Assembly (NCBI GenBank): GCA_018982785.1
Contig: JAHHEN010000004.1
Span: forward strand, 315,001-379,000
Direction: 5' to 3'
From: Enterococcus innesii
Lineage (GTDB): Bacteria > Bacillota > Bacilli > Lactobacillales > Enterococcaceae
Length of the DNA: 64,000 nt
Positions within the stretch are counted from its first letter, which is position 1, and each line of letters begins with the position of its first letter. The position numbers were made by a program, and so were the translations under genes. Positions 39,811-48,635 of this stretch are shown here, one piece after another. The notes below the pieces were generated by a model, which had not been told where the DNA came from, searched no databases, and saw nothing but the letters and a program-made list of their open reading frames with translations.

Positions 39811-41183
39811 ATGTTTTTAGGGATTGATATCGGCACAACAGCTATAAAGTTTGGGGTCATTGAAGATCGGAAAATCATTTACTCACAGTCATTACCAATC
39901 AAAACCCATAGCCACGGGTTAAAACAGACCCAATCAGCGACCCAGATCAGTAGCCAATTAATCAGTGGTGTCACAACGATTCCCGCTCAATTAAAAGCGG
40001 CAATCACAGTGATCGGGTTCAGTACCGCCATGCACAGTTTGATGCCAGTGGCTGGTGAGACAGCAGAAGAGATTTACATTTGGTCAGACAATCAAGCGAG
40101 TCAAACGATGACGGCCTTTCGTCAAACGGATCTGGCGGCAACGTTTTATGAAGAGACAGGGACACCGATCCATGCAATGTCTCCCTTTGCGAAACTGGCT
40201 TATTTTCAAACAAGTGGTTCATATTCCAAAGAGACGAAATGGTTTGGCTTAAAAGAACTTGCAATGGCGTTGTTTACCGGACAAGCACGGATCGATTATA
40301 GTACCGCATCAGCGACCGGTTTTTTTCTTTGAAAGAAAAGCAATGGAGTCAAAAGATTCTCAATTATTTATCCTTTTCAAAAGCCCAGTTAGCGCCTTTA
40401 TGTGCACCGACTGATCGTTTTTTGATTACCGAGGAGATGGCGCAGCGGTGTGGCTTGAAGCCTGAGGTAGAAGTGATGTGCGGGGCTAGCGATGGGTGTT
40501 TGGCAGCATATGCTGGCTATATTTCTACAGGGATCCGCAACAGCTTGACGATCGGGACCAGTGCGGCGGTTCGTAAAGTAAGTGAGACCACCGTCTTTGA
40601 TGACCAAAAACAAAATTTTTGCTACTATCTGCAAGATGACCTCTATGTCGTAGGGGCACCTTCGAATAATGGTGGCTGTGTCCTTGCTTGGGCAAAAGAG
40701 ACCTTATCAGAAGATCCTGATGGGTTTTATCATTATCTGCCGCAAGTCATGGAGGAATCACCGATCGGCAGCAACGGCTTACGTTTTTTCCCCTATTTAA
40801 ACGGGGAGCGGGCACCCTTTTGGACGAATGAGATCACAGGCGGCTTTTCTGGCTTGACTCTGAAACACAATCGCTCAGATATGTTACGGGCAGTCATCGA
40901 AGGCATACTTATGAACATCGATTTATTAAAGCAAATGGCACAGTTGGAAGGGGCAGTCACTGTAAGTGGTGGTTTCTTTCAAACAAAACTTTTAGGTCAA
41001 ATGACCGCGGATGTGTTGGGACTGACCTGTTATCTTTCCGATGAAAATGAACCGATATTCGGCTTGTATGATTTATATAAAAGCTCTGTTGTGCGGCAAG
41101 ATCAGCCAGCTGAAAAATTTGTACCTGATCCGCAGAACCAAGCGCTTTATCAAGAACTGGCAACAACGTACTTTCAAGCATAA
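39811..41183 (+). pseudogene. FGGY family carbohydrate kinase (gluconokinase-like), frameshifted
   Basis: 457 residues when corrected. N-terminal ATP/sugar fold 'FLGIDIGTTAIKFGV' and 'IGFSTAMHSLMPV'; C-terminal domain with 'CGASDGCLAAYAGY', 'YLNGERAPFWT' and 'TVSGGFFQTKL'. The frame stops at 40332 in a T7 run (40320-40326); one more T gives TGFFSLKEKQW and joins the halves. Gluconate or xylulose are the likely substrates; gluconokinase fits the nearby 2-keto-3-deoxygluconate genes but is inference. ATG 39811 follows GAGGGAG. A convergent RpiR gene sits beyond the shared terminator. Confidence 0.8.
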
Positions 41184-41186
41184 GCA

Positions 41187-41220
41187 AAAACCAGCAATCC
41201 ACTAGGGTTGCTGGTTTTCT
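41187..41220. terminator. Bidirectional terminator, FGGY kinase / RpiR gene
   Basis: AAAACCAGCAA pairs with TTGCTGGTTTT. The right arm overlaps the last codons of the minus-strand RpiR gene. Confidence 0.8.
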
Positions 41221-41942
41221 GTTTCAACACGGGTAAAAGCGTCGACGATATATTCCATTAATAAGAGCAATTTACCAAAGAAGCTAGTGTACTGGATGTT
41301 TTGGGTGTCGTAGGGACGTTCATCTGTCACTTCAAAGGAAAAGGTCGCTAGTTGATTGGCGCGATGATCACCGTTCCCGCAAAATAAAACAGTTGGTATG
41401 TGATGTTCATTGGCTAATGCCATCTTTTCCAGCACTTTTTGTGTTTCGCCAGATTTAGAGATGGTGATCAACATACTGATGTTCTCGATGTTGTTACTAA
41501 TGATCCCACCTGAGTCAGAAGCACTGACTAATAAGGTTTTGATGCCGTTGACCAGCATTTTTTTGTGGAGGTATTCTGCCACGATCCCCGAAAAACCTGT
41601 TGCATAAATCGTAATAAACTTGTGCTTATTTTGTCCATAGATTTCTTTGATCGCGTCGATCGTATCTGCAATACTGGCAGCGTCAATCTGGTAATCGATG
41701 GCGGCTTCAGTGATCGTCTGATTTTTTAAGCGATTCTTTAAGAAGTAAAGTAGCTCTAGATAGCCAGAAAAACCTAATTTTTGCGCAAGCCGCACGATGG
41801 TTGCGGGGGAAGTGTAGACCGCTTTAGCGATTTCTCTTAAGGGCAGTCCATCGATCGCAGCGGTATTTGCAAGCAAATAATCAAGAATTTGCAGCTCATT
41901 GTCAGTCAATTTTTTTCCTTTGATCAATACATTTAAGTCCAT
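41202..41942 (-). CDS. MurR/RpiR family transcriptional regulator
   Basis: 246 residues: helix-turn-helix (about 10-80, 'LPLREIAKAVYTSPATIVRLAQKLGF') and SIS domain (about 100-230, 'FITIYATGFSGIVAEYLHKK', 'ITISKSGETQKVLEKM'). ATG 41942 is preferred because AAAGGAG lies 10 bases upstream; earlier in-frame codons lie in a region without a ribosome site. Convergent with the FGGY kinase gene and divergent from the IclR gene, it could serve either. The phosphosugar it senses is unknown. Confidence 0.9.
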   Translation of the reverse strand: MDLNVLIKGKKLTDNELQILDYLLANTAAIDGLPLREIAKAVYTSPATIVRLAQKLGFSGYLELLYFLKNRLKNQTITEAAIDYQIDAASIADTIDAIKEIYGQNKHKFITIYATGFSGIVAEYLHKKMLVNGIKTLLVSASDSGGIISNNIENISMLITISKSGETQKVLEKMALANEHHIPTVLFCGNGDHRANQLATFSFEVTDERPYDTQNIQYTSFFGKLLLLMEYIVDAFTRVETENQQP

Positions 41943-42064
41943 TGTTCGGCACTCCTTTGTCTTGTCTTCATCATACAATGAATAACGACAGAAAGTAAAA
42001 TAGGAATCGCGTCTTGCTGATATATAGGAAAAAAGATTGTGCATTTCCTAAAAAGATATTATAA

Positions 42065-42079
42065 TTTCTTATATAGAAA
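42065..42079. promoter_or_regulatory. Inverted repeat before IclR gene
   Basis: TTTCT-TATAT-AGAAA, the same shape (5-bp arms, 5-base A/T spacer) as the repeat before kdgA at 42926. A wider pair TAGGAAA (42024) / TTTCCTA (42044) lies just upstream. Confidence 0.5.
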
Positions 42080-42093
42080 ATAAAGGTGGAGAA

Positions 42094-42846
42094 ATGATGA
42101 CACAAAAACCATATGGAACCGTACTACTAAAAGCAGCAACCATTTTAGATTATCTCGCAGAAGCGCCAAGTAAACCATTGCAAGAAATTTCTGAAGCAAC
42201 GAAACTGACCCCATCCACAGCTTTGAAAATATTAGAAACGCTGCAAATGATCGGCTATGTCAAACGGGACAAAGAGAAGAATTATCGCTTAGGGTCTAAG
42301 CTGATCAAGTATGCCAATCAAAACATTCAAGAGCTTGATTTAGTGGAAATCAGCTTGCCTTACTTGGAAGCATTGCAGAAAACGGCAGATGAAACGATCC
42401 ACTTAGGGGTCTTGACTGCCAATGAGATTCTTTATGTCAATAAATTGGAGCCCCGCAATCAAACGATCCGCATGTCTTCAAAAGTAGGGATCACAAGACC
42501 GTTGTATAGCTCTGCCATGGGGAAAGCCGTTTTAGCGGAGTTTGATGCCCCTCAAGTGGAAGAATATTTGGCAGCAACGCCTTTAACCGCTTATACGGAA
42601 AACACCATTACGAACCAGTTGAAGTTGAAGAAAGAATTGGAACAGGCAAAAGAAAACCAAGTAGCGTTTGATGATGAAGAAATGGAACAAGAAATCTATT
42701 GCATCGGTGCCTCACTGATAAAAGATCAGGAGATCGTTGGGGCGTTTTCTATCAGCCTACCGAAATACCGCTTGACCCCAGAATACAAAACGACATTGAT
42801 CGATGCGATTATTGCGACAAAACAACAAATTGAACAAGCATTATAA
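42094..42846 (+). CDS. kdgR: IclR family regulator, KdgR-like
   Basis: 250 residues: winged helix-turn-helix (about 10-70, 'PLQEISEATKLTPSTALKILETLQMIGYV') and an IclR effector domain (about 80-245, 'GITRPLYSSAMGKAVLAEF', 'GASLIKDQEIVGAFSISLP'). It stands directly upstream of kdgA-kdgK-kduI-kduD, so by position it is the 2-keto-3-deoxygluconate-responsive regulator of pectin catabolism. GGTGGAG precedes the ATG. Inverted repeats of one type lie before it and before kdgA. Confidence 0.85.
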   Translation: MMTQKPYGTVLLKAATILDYLAEAPSKPLQEISEATKLTPSTALKILETLQMIGYVKRDKEKNYRLGSKLIKYANQNIQELDLVEISLPYLEALQKTADETIHLGVLTANEILYVNKLEPRNQTIRMSSKVGITRPLYSSAMGKAVLAEFDAPQVEEYLAATPLTAYTENTITNQLKLKKELEQAKENQVAFDDEEMEQEIYCIGASLIKDQEIVGAFSISLPKYRLTPEYKTTLIDAIIATKQQIEQAL

Positions 42847-42865
42847 ACTTTTTAGTGGAAAGCCC

Positions 42866-42893
42866 TTGCAAATAAAAACGAGAACGGTATAAT
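42866..42893 (+). promoter_or_regulatory. Promoter of the kdgA operon
   Basis: TTGCAA at 42866-42871 and TATAAT at 42888-42893, 16-base spacer. A candidate operator follows at 42926. Confidence 0.7.
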
Positions 42894-42925
42894 AAACGTG
42901 TAAGTTTCTTTATAATAAATACCAT

Positions 42926-42940
42926 TTTCCAAATAGGAAA
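42926..42940. promoter_or_regulatory. Candidate KdgR operator before kdgA
   Basis: TTTCC-AAATA-GGAAA, in the leader between the -10 box and the kdgA ribosome site. Confidence 0.5.
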
Positions 42941-42956
42941 TAAATGGAGGGTCTCA

Positions 42957-43602
42957 ATGAAAAAAGTAGCGAATTTAATGAAACTAAAAGAAAGCGGCGT
43001 GATCGCTGTTGTGCGTGGCGCTTCAAAAGAAGAAGCGTTACAAGCAAGTAAAGCGATCGTTGCAGGGGGATCACTGGCATTGAGTTGACTTTTACAGTGC
43101 CTCAAGCGGCAGATGTAATCGCTGAATTAGTAGCAACCTTCAAAGATAATCCAGAGGTAGTCGTTGGTGCGGGGACCGTTCTTGATGCAGTGACCGCTCG
43201 CTTAGCGATCATGGCAGGAGCACAATATGTGGTAAGCCCAACCTTTGATCAAGAAACGGCTGAATTATGTAATTTATATCAAATCCCGTATCTGCCTGGT
43301 TGCATGACCATTTCAGAAATGAAGGACGCCTTAAAAGCAGGCGCAGATATCATTAAACTATTCCCGGGTAGTGCGTATGGACCAAATATCATCTCGGCCT
43401 TCAAAGCACCATTGCCACAATTAAACATTATGCCGACCGGTGGTGTCAGCTTAGACAACATGCAAGAATGGTTTGCGGCGGGTGTCGTAGCCGTTGGTGT
43501 AGGGGGAATTTGTTAGCGCCAGCAGCAAGTGGGGATTTTGACAAAGTAACAGAAGTAGCGAAACAATATGCGGCAAAATTAAAAGAGATTCGAGGAAAGT
43601 AA
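42957..43602 (+). pseudogene. kdgA: KDPG/KHG aldolase, two frameshifts
   Basis: Class I aldolase splitting 2-keto-3-deoxy-6-phosphogluconate to pyruvate and glyceraldehyde-3-phosphate. Corrected length is 215 residues, normal. Motifs are 'GVIAVVRG', 'GITGIELTFTVPQA', 'VVGAGTVLDA' and the Schiff-base Lys in DIIKLFPGS. Breaks are at the G5 run 43065-43069 (one more G gives AGGITGIELT) and at AA 43507-43508 (one more A gives GGNLLAPAASGDF). First gene of the kdgA-kdgK-kduI-kduD operon; the next ATG lies 1 base after its stop. Both breaks look like base-calling losses. Confidence 0.88.
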
Positions 43603-43603
43603 G

Positions 43604-44602
43604 ATGGCAAACATTCTGACACTAGGAGAAATCATGTTGCGTCTATCGACAACGTTAGGCGACCGAATCGCCCATAGTTCGATGTTTGCTGCCCATTATG
43701 GTGGTGGAGAAGCCAATGTTGCGATCTCCTTGGCGAATTTTGGTCATCGCGTTTCTTTTGCTAGTAAAGTGCCGGAAAATGCTTTAGGAGATGCCGTTTT
43801 TCAACATTTACGAAGCTATGGCGTCGATTGTCGCCACGTGCTTCGTGGCGGTTCCCGACTAGGTACTTACTATATTGAAACCGGTATCGGGGAACGAGCA
43901 GCGCGAGTGGTTTATGATCGCGCAGGCTCTAGCTTTGCTCAAATGAAGGAAAATGAGTGGCAGTCTGACCTTTTTGATGGGATTGACATTGTTCACCTTT
44001 CAGGGATCACGCCAGCTCTTTCATCGACTTGGCAGACGCTTTTACTGACGTTGATCAAAGAAGCGAAAGCAGCTGGTTGTAAAATCAGTTTCGATATCAA
44101 TTATCGTGGAAAACTGTGGACGACTGCTGAAGCGCGCGTCTTTTTGCAAGAAGTGCTCCCCTATGTCGATTATTGCTCAGCAGGACAGTTAGATGCCCAA
44201 GTCTTTATGGATGTACCTGCTGCAACAGAAGAAGTCGAAGATGACTACTATTATCAAGAAATGCATCGGAAATACCCAAATATCCAGCTCTTTTATTCAA
44301 CTAGTCGTCAGGTGCTCTCAGCAAGTCACAATCAATTGACAGGAAGCCTATGGCACAACGGCAATTATGTCGTTTCTGCAACCCATGAGATCAATCCAAT
44401 CGTTGATCGCGTCGGAGGAGGCGATGCCTTTTCAGCTGGTATCCTACATGGTCTTGTCACGAAGAAACAAGACCAAGAAATCATTGATTTTGCAACTGCC
44501 GCATCTGCCTTGAAGCATACGATCCATGGCGACTGTAATCAGTTTAGCGCCAATGAGATACAAGAATTTATTGCAACAGGTTCAGGAAAAATTATCCGAT
44601 AG
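43604..44602 (+). CDS. kdgK: 2-keto-3-deoxygluconate kinase
   Basis: 332-residue PfkB-family sugar kinase that phosphorylates KDG to KDPG. Seen are the N-terminal 'HYGGGEANVAISLANFG' and the C-terminal anion-hole signature 'VDRVGGGDAFSAGILHGL' with its catalytic Asp. The start is one base past the kdgA stop, with GAGGAAAG as ribosome site inside kdgA. Its role is certain from context: upstream aldolase, downstream KduI and KduD. Confidence 0.93.
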   Translation: MANILTLGEIMLRLSTTLGDRIAHSSMFAAHYGGGEANVAISLANFGHRVSFASKVPENALGDAVFQHLRSYGVDCRHVLRGGSRLGTYYIETGIGERAARVVYDRAGSSFAQMKENEWQSDLFDGIDIVHLSGITPALSSTWQTLLLTLIKEAKAAGCKISFDINYRGKLWTTAEARVFLQEVLPYVDYCSAGQLDAQVFMDVPAATEEVEDDYYYQEMHRKYPNIQLFYSTSRQVLSASHNQLTGSLWHNGNYVVSATHEINPIVDRVGGGDAFSAGILHGLVTKKQDQEIIDFATAASALKHTIHGDCNQFSANEIQEFIATGSGKIIR

Positions 44603-44615
44603 GAGGAAGTTAAAC

Positions 44616-45458
44616 ATGCAACACATGGAAACACGCTATACCCATAGTCCACTTGATATTCGTCACTATAGTACCGAAGAATTACGCAGAGAATTTTTGG
44701 TAGAGAAAATTTTCACACCGGGACAAATCATGCTGATCTATACCCACAATGATCGGATGATCTTTGGCGGAGTGACACCGACAGAAAAAGCGTTAGAAGT
44801 GCAATTAAGCAGTGAACTAGGGGTGGAGTACTTCTTAGAACGCCGTGAATTAGGCGTCATCAATATTGGAGGACCCGGTGCGATCACGATCGATGGCCAA
44901 AAAGAACCAATGAAGAAACAAGACGGTTACTATATCGGCAAGGAAACCAAACAAGTCTTGTTCCACTCAGATGATCCAGCAAATCCAGCGAAATTCTATC
45001 TATCTTGCGTGCCAGCACATAAGAAATACCCAAATGTAAAAATCAGTATCGATCAAGTCACACCAATGGAGACTGGTGAGGGCTTGACCTTAAATGAACG
45101 GAAAATTTATCAATACATTCACCCAAATGTTTGCGAAAGCTGTCAATTACAAATGGGGTACACGATCTTAGAACCAGGCAGTGCTTGGAATACGATGCCC
45201 AGCCATACTCATGAACGTCGGATGGAAGCATATGTGTATTTTGATTTTGCTAATGAAGATACAAAAGTATTCCATATGATGGGCAAACCAGATGAAACGA
45301 AGCATTTAGTGGTTAGTGAAGAACAAGCCGTTATTTCTCCAAGCTGGTCGATCCATTCGGGTGTTGGAACCAGTAACTACTCCTTTATCTGGGCAATGTG
45401 TGGCGAAAACATCACCTATACCGATATGGATATGGTGGCTATGGACGACTTAAAATAA
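44616..45458 (+). CDS. kduI: 5-dehydro-4-deoxy-D-glucuronate isomerase KduI
   Basis: 280-residue cupin isomerase converting the ketouronate derived from unsaturated galacturonate to 3-deoxy-D-glycero-2,5-hexodiulosonate. The zinc-site motif 'MPSHTHERRMEAYVYFD' and the family start 'HSPLDIRHYSTEELRREFL' are plain. ATG 44616 follows AGGAGG; an ATG further up is inside kdgK. Length matches E. coli KduI. It takes the product of the GH105 enzyme encoded downstream. Confidence 0.95.
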   Translation: MQHMETRYTHSPLDIRHYSTEELRREFLVEKIFTPGQIMLIYTHNDRMIFGGVTPTEKALEVQLSSELGVEYFLERRELGVINIGGPGAITIDGQKEPMKKQDGYYIGKETKQVLFHSDDPANPAKFYLSCVPAHKKYPNVKISIDQVTPMETGEGLTLNERKIYQYIHPNVCESCQLQMGYTILEPGSAWNTMPSHTHERRMEAYVYFDFANEDTKVFHMMGKPDETKHLVVSEEQAVISPSWSIHSGVGTSNYSFIWAMCGENITYTDMDMVAMDDLK

Positions 45459-45480
45459 AAAGAAAGAGGGTTTATCAATT

Positions 45481-46287
45481 ATGGATTTTTCAATGGATCA
45501 ATTTCGTTTAGATGGTAAAATCGCCTTAGTGACAGGCGCTGTCTATGGGATCGGTTTTACGATCGCTCGTTCACTAGCAGCAGCAGGAGCAACGATCGTT
45601 TTTAACAACTTGGATCAAGAATCAGTGGATAAAGGATTAGCAAACTATCGTGAAGCAGGGATTGAAGCCCACGGCTATGTCTGTGATGTAACGGATGAAA
45701 AAGCAGTCAACGAAATGGTCAAGCAGATCGAAGAAGAAGTTGGCGTGATCGATATCTTAGTCAATAATGCTGGGATCATCAAACGAATCCCGATGTTGGA
45801 GATGTCTGCTGAAGACTTCCGTCAAGTCGTTGACGTGGACTTGAACGCTCCATTTATCGTTTCAAAAGCAGTCTTACCGTCAATGATCAAAAAAGGACAT
45901 GGAAAAATCATCAACATTTGCTCAATGATGAGTGAATTGGGAAGAGAAACAGTGGCTGGTTATGCAGCGGCTAAAGGCGGCTTGAAAATGTTGACGAAAA
46001 ACATTTGTGCTGAATTTGGTTCAGCTAACATTCAATGTAATGGGATCGGACCTGGTTATATTGCAACACCGCAAACCGCACCATTACGAGAGATCCAACC
46101 AGACGGTTCTCGTCACCCATTTGATCAATTTATCGTAGCAAAAACACCTGCTGCCCGTTGGGGTGAGCCAGAAGATTTAGCAGGACCAACGGTTTTCTTA
46201 GCTTCTGAGGCATCAAACTTTGTCAATGGCCATGTCTTATATGTAGACGGCGGTATCTTGGCATATATCGGGAAACAACCTGAATAA
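45481..46287 (+). CDS. kduD: 2-keto-3-deoxygluconate (KDG) dehydrogenase KduD
   Basis: 268-residue short-chain dehydrogenase reducing 2,5-diketo-3-deoxygluconate to KDG with NAD(P)H. Rossmann motif TGAVYGIG (usually TGAxxGIG), NNAG, catalytic Ser in 'NICSMMSELG' and Y-x-x-x-K in GYAAAKGG. AAAGAGGG precedes the ATG. Last gene of the operon, closed by a strong terminator. Confidence 0.93.
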   Translation: MDFSMDQFRLDGKIALVTGAVYGIGFTIARSLAAAGATIVFNNLDQESVDKGLANYREAGIEAHGYVCDVTDEKAVNEMVKQIEEEVGVIDILVNNAGIIKRIPMLEMSAEDFRQVVDVDLNAPFIVSKAVLPSMIKKGHGKIINICSMMSELGRETVAGYAAAKGGLKMLTKNICAEFGSANIQCNGIGPGYIATPQTAPLREIQPDGSRHPFDQFIVAKTPAARWGEPEDLAGPTVFLASEASNFVNGHVLYVDGGILAYIGKQPE

Positions 46288-46304
46288 AACAATCAATAGT
46301 AAGG

Positions 46305-46335
46305 ATGGGGACGATTGCAATCGTTCCCATTTTTA
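46305..46335 (+). terminator. Terminator of the kdgA-kduD operon
   Basis: ATGGGGACGAT / ATCGTTCCCAT stem with a short loop, then T residues. Confidence 0.85.
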
Positions 46336-46433
46336 TGGTACAACACCTAAGAAATGCAGGTCTTTAAAAGGTAGCTTGGCGAAAAATGGGTGAAGCAAAG
46401 GAATGGCAATCAAACCTTTTAAAAAGAATCAAA

Positions 46434-46476
46434 AGCAAAACGCTGTGAAGGAAAATGTTCTTCGCAGCGTTTTGCT
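46434..46476. terminator. Terminator of the minus-strand uxa operon
   Basis: AGCAAAACGCTG pairs with CAGCGTTTTGCT. On the minus strand it is followed by T-rich sequence, suiting the operon that ends at 46545. Between 46336 and 46433 I see nothing. Confidence 0.7.
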
Positions 46477-46544
46477 TGAGTAGCTCTTTTTTTAATCAGG
46501 TAGCGTATTTATGTTAGGGGAAGATTCAACACGAACAATGAGTT

Positions 46545-47216
46545 TCAATCTAAAAGAACTTGTTGTGCAAGCGGTAATGGAGCATTTGTCAAACATTGGG
46601 CAACTAATTTGGCGACGGCTGTAGCACCTTGGTCATTCAAATGCGTGTTATCCGTAATGCCGGCTGGATAATTGGGGTGCTGGTTTTTTTCTAAATGAAG
46701 AAAATAGGTTTTCGCCTGTTGTGGTTCCAGTGCTGAAAAGAACCGTTGTGTTGCGGCAAAAAGATCCAGACAGACCACATCCAAGGAGGTAGCCAAAGCA
46801 CGCATTGCTTCTGGGTAAGGACCGACTGCCAAAGGATCAAGTTGCTGTTGGTCCACGTAATGCAAACGAGTGATCGAGGTCAATAGGATCGGTGTCGCTT
46901 GCTGCTGGCGTGCCGTTTGCACGAAGGTTGCTAAATTATGCTGATATTCTACAGGTGTCGTACCACGACTATCTGTTTTTTGATCGTTGTGTCCAAATTG
47001 AATCAAGAGATAATCACCAGCATGTAGTTCTTTTTTTGCCTGCAACAAGCGTCCTTCTTCAATGAAGCTTTTGGAGGAACGCCCATTTTTTGCCAAGTTG
47101 ACGATTTGATGCTGGGGGAGATAGCGTGAGATCTTTTCACCCCAGCCCGTTTCTGGACGAGCGCTAGGCTCTTTGATCGATGCGGTGGAATCACCGACGA
47201 TGACGATTTTTTCCAT
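46545..47216 (-). CDS. Rhamnogalacturonan acetylesterase-like SGNH hydrolase
   Basis: 223-residue GDSL/SGNH esterase. Block I 'IVIVGDSTAS' with the catalytic Ser, block III 'IQFGHNDQK' and block V 'DNTHLND' with the Asp-His pair are all present, as in the RGAE/YesT/RhgT family that removes acetyl groups from pectin rhamnogalacturonan. No signal peptide, so cytoplasmic. ATG 47216 follows AGGAGA; it is the last gene of uxaB-uxaA-uxaC-esterase. Activity on galacturonate oligomers is inferred from family and neighbours. Confidence 0.85.
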   Translation of the reverse strand: MEKIVIVGDSTASIKEPSARPETGWGEKISRYLPQHQIVNLAKNGRSSKSFIEEGRLLQAKKELHAGDYLLIQFGHNDQKTDSRGTTPVEYQHNLATFVQTARQQQATPILLTSITRLHYVDQQQLDPLAVGPYPEAMRALATSLDVVCLDLFAATQRFFSALEPQQAKTYFLHLEKNQHPNYPAGITDNTHLNDQGATAVAKLVAQCLTNAPLPLAQQVLLD

Positions 47217-47226
47217 TGTCTTTCTC

Positions 47227-48615
47227 CTAAAATTTGAAGTAGTTGTTGGCGTTTTGATAACAGACATTTTCTACTAATGGTTTTAGCTGACGAAGATCAG
47301 CAGGTGCTTCACCACGTACAACGATCTCAGCAAGCCATTCACAAAAGACGCGTCGGAAATATTCATGACGGGTGTAAGACAGAAAGCTTCTTGAATCCGT
47401 CAGCATGCCGACAAAGTTAAAGATCACACTGCCGTCTGCGAATTTCGTCAATTGGTGACGCATGCCTGCGCGGGTGTCGTTATACCACCAGCCAGATCCT
47501 AACTGCAATTTATTATTGCCTTCTTGCTGGAAGCACCCCATCAAAGCGACGAGTGCATCATAGTCATTGGGATTTAAGGAGTAGAGAATCGTCTGAGGCA
47601 AATGGTCCTGCGCATCAGCAGCGTTCAATAATTTCTGCAAGCTTTGAGTCAGTGGTTGATCATTGATGCCATCGTAGCCCGTATCTGGTCCCAAGCGCTC
47701 AAACATTCGTTGATTGCAGTTACGGTACGCATGGACATGCAGTTGCATCGTCCAACCGTGTTCGTGATACAGCTTCATCAGTTCAACTAGAACATTGGTT
47801 TTGAAGAACGAGACTTCGTTTTCCTCCAAAGATTCCCCAGTTAATGCTTTGGCAAAAATTGCTTCAAGGGATAACTGTTCGTCTGCAGCATACACTAAAG
47901 TATCCAGCGCATGGTCAGACAAGCGGCAGTGATGCTGGTGAAAGTAGGTTACACGGTCCCGCAAGGCTGTCAAGAAAGCATCATAGGTAGTGATCGCGTT
48001 TTCGACACTCTTTTCGAGTTTGGTAACATAGGCAAGAAAATTCGGATGGTCGATTTGTAACGCTTTGTCAGGTCGAAAGGTCGGCAAGACCCGAAAACGT
48101 TGTTCTGTTTGGCTTAATTGGTGATGATAGTGAAGATCATCGACTGGATCATCTGTGGTGCAAACGATCTCGACTTTACTGCGAGCAATCAAAGCTCTTC
48201 GAGTAAAGTTTTTTTGCTGCAATTTTTCGTTGCATAGCCTCCACAAAGTTTCGGCATTTTCTTCAGTAACGGGAAGATCGATCGCAAAAAATCGCTTTAA
48301 TTCTAAATGGGTCCAACTGTAAAGGGGATTTCCCACCAGTTTTGGCACTGTTTGACACCATGCCAAAAATTTTTCATAATCACTGGCATTGCCGGTGATC
48401 GCTTCTTCTGGTACGCCACAAGCGCGCATCAAGCGCCATTTGTAATGATCGCCACTTAGCCATGCCTCGGTGATAGTTTTAAAGGGCCGATCCTCATAGA
48501 TTTCTTTCGGGTCTAGGTGGCAGTGGTAATCAATGATCGGCAGCTCTTTGGCATATTCATGGTAAAGGGTTTGAGCAATTTCATTTGGCAATAAATAGTT
48601 TTCATTTAAAAACAT
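47227..48615 (-). CDS. uxaC: Glucuronate/galacturonate isomerase UxaC
   Basis: 462-residue isomerase turning D-galacturonate into D-tagaturonate (and glucuronate into fructuronate). Family motifs 'PIIDYHCHLDPKEIYEDRPF', 'TDDPVDDLHYH', 'MQLHVHAYRNCN' and 'TDSRSFLSYTRHEYFRR' hold the metal-site His and Asp residues. Full length and unbroken. 20 bases separate it from uxaA upstream and 10 from the esterase downstream. Confidence 0.95.
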   Translation of the reverse strand: MFLNENYLLPNEIAQTLYHEYAKELPIIDYHCHLDPKEIYEDRPFKTITEAWLSGDHYKWRLMRACGVPEEAITGNASDYEKFLAWCQTVPKLVGNPLYSWTHLELKRFFAIDLPVTEENAETLWRLCNEKLQQKNFTRRALIARSKVEIVCTTDDPVDDLHYHHQLSQTEQRFRVLPTFRPDKALQIDHPNFLAYVTKLEKSVENAITTYDAFLTALRDRVTYFHQHHCRLSDHALDTLVYAADEQLSLEAIFAKALTGESLEENEVSFFKTNVLVELMKLYHEHGWTMQLHVHAYRNCNQRMFERLGPDTGYDGINDQPLTQSLQKLLNAADAQDHLPQTILYSLNPNDYDALVALMGCFQQEGNNKLQLGSGWWYNDTRAGMRHQLTKFADGSVIFNFVGMLTDSRSFLSYTRHEYFRRVFCEWLAEIVVRGEAPADLRQLKPLVENVCYQNANNYFKF

Positions 48616-48635
48616 GTCGAACCTCTTTTCTTTGA

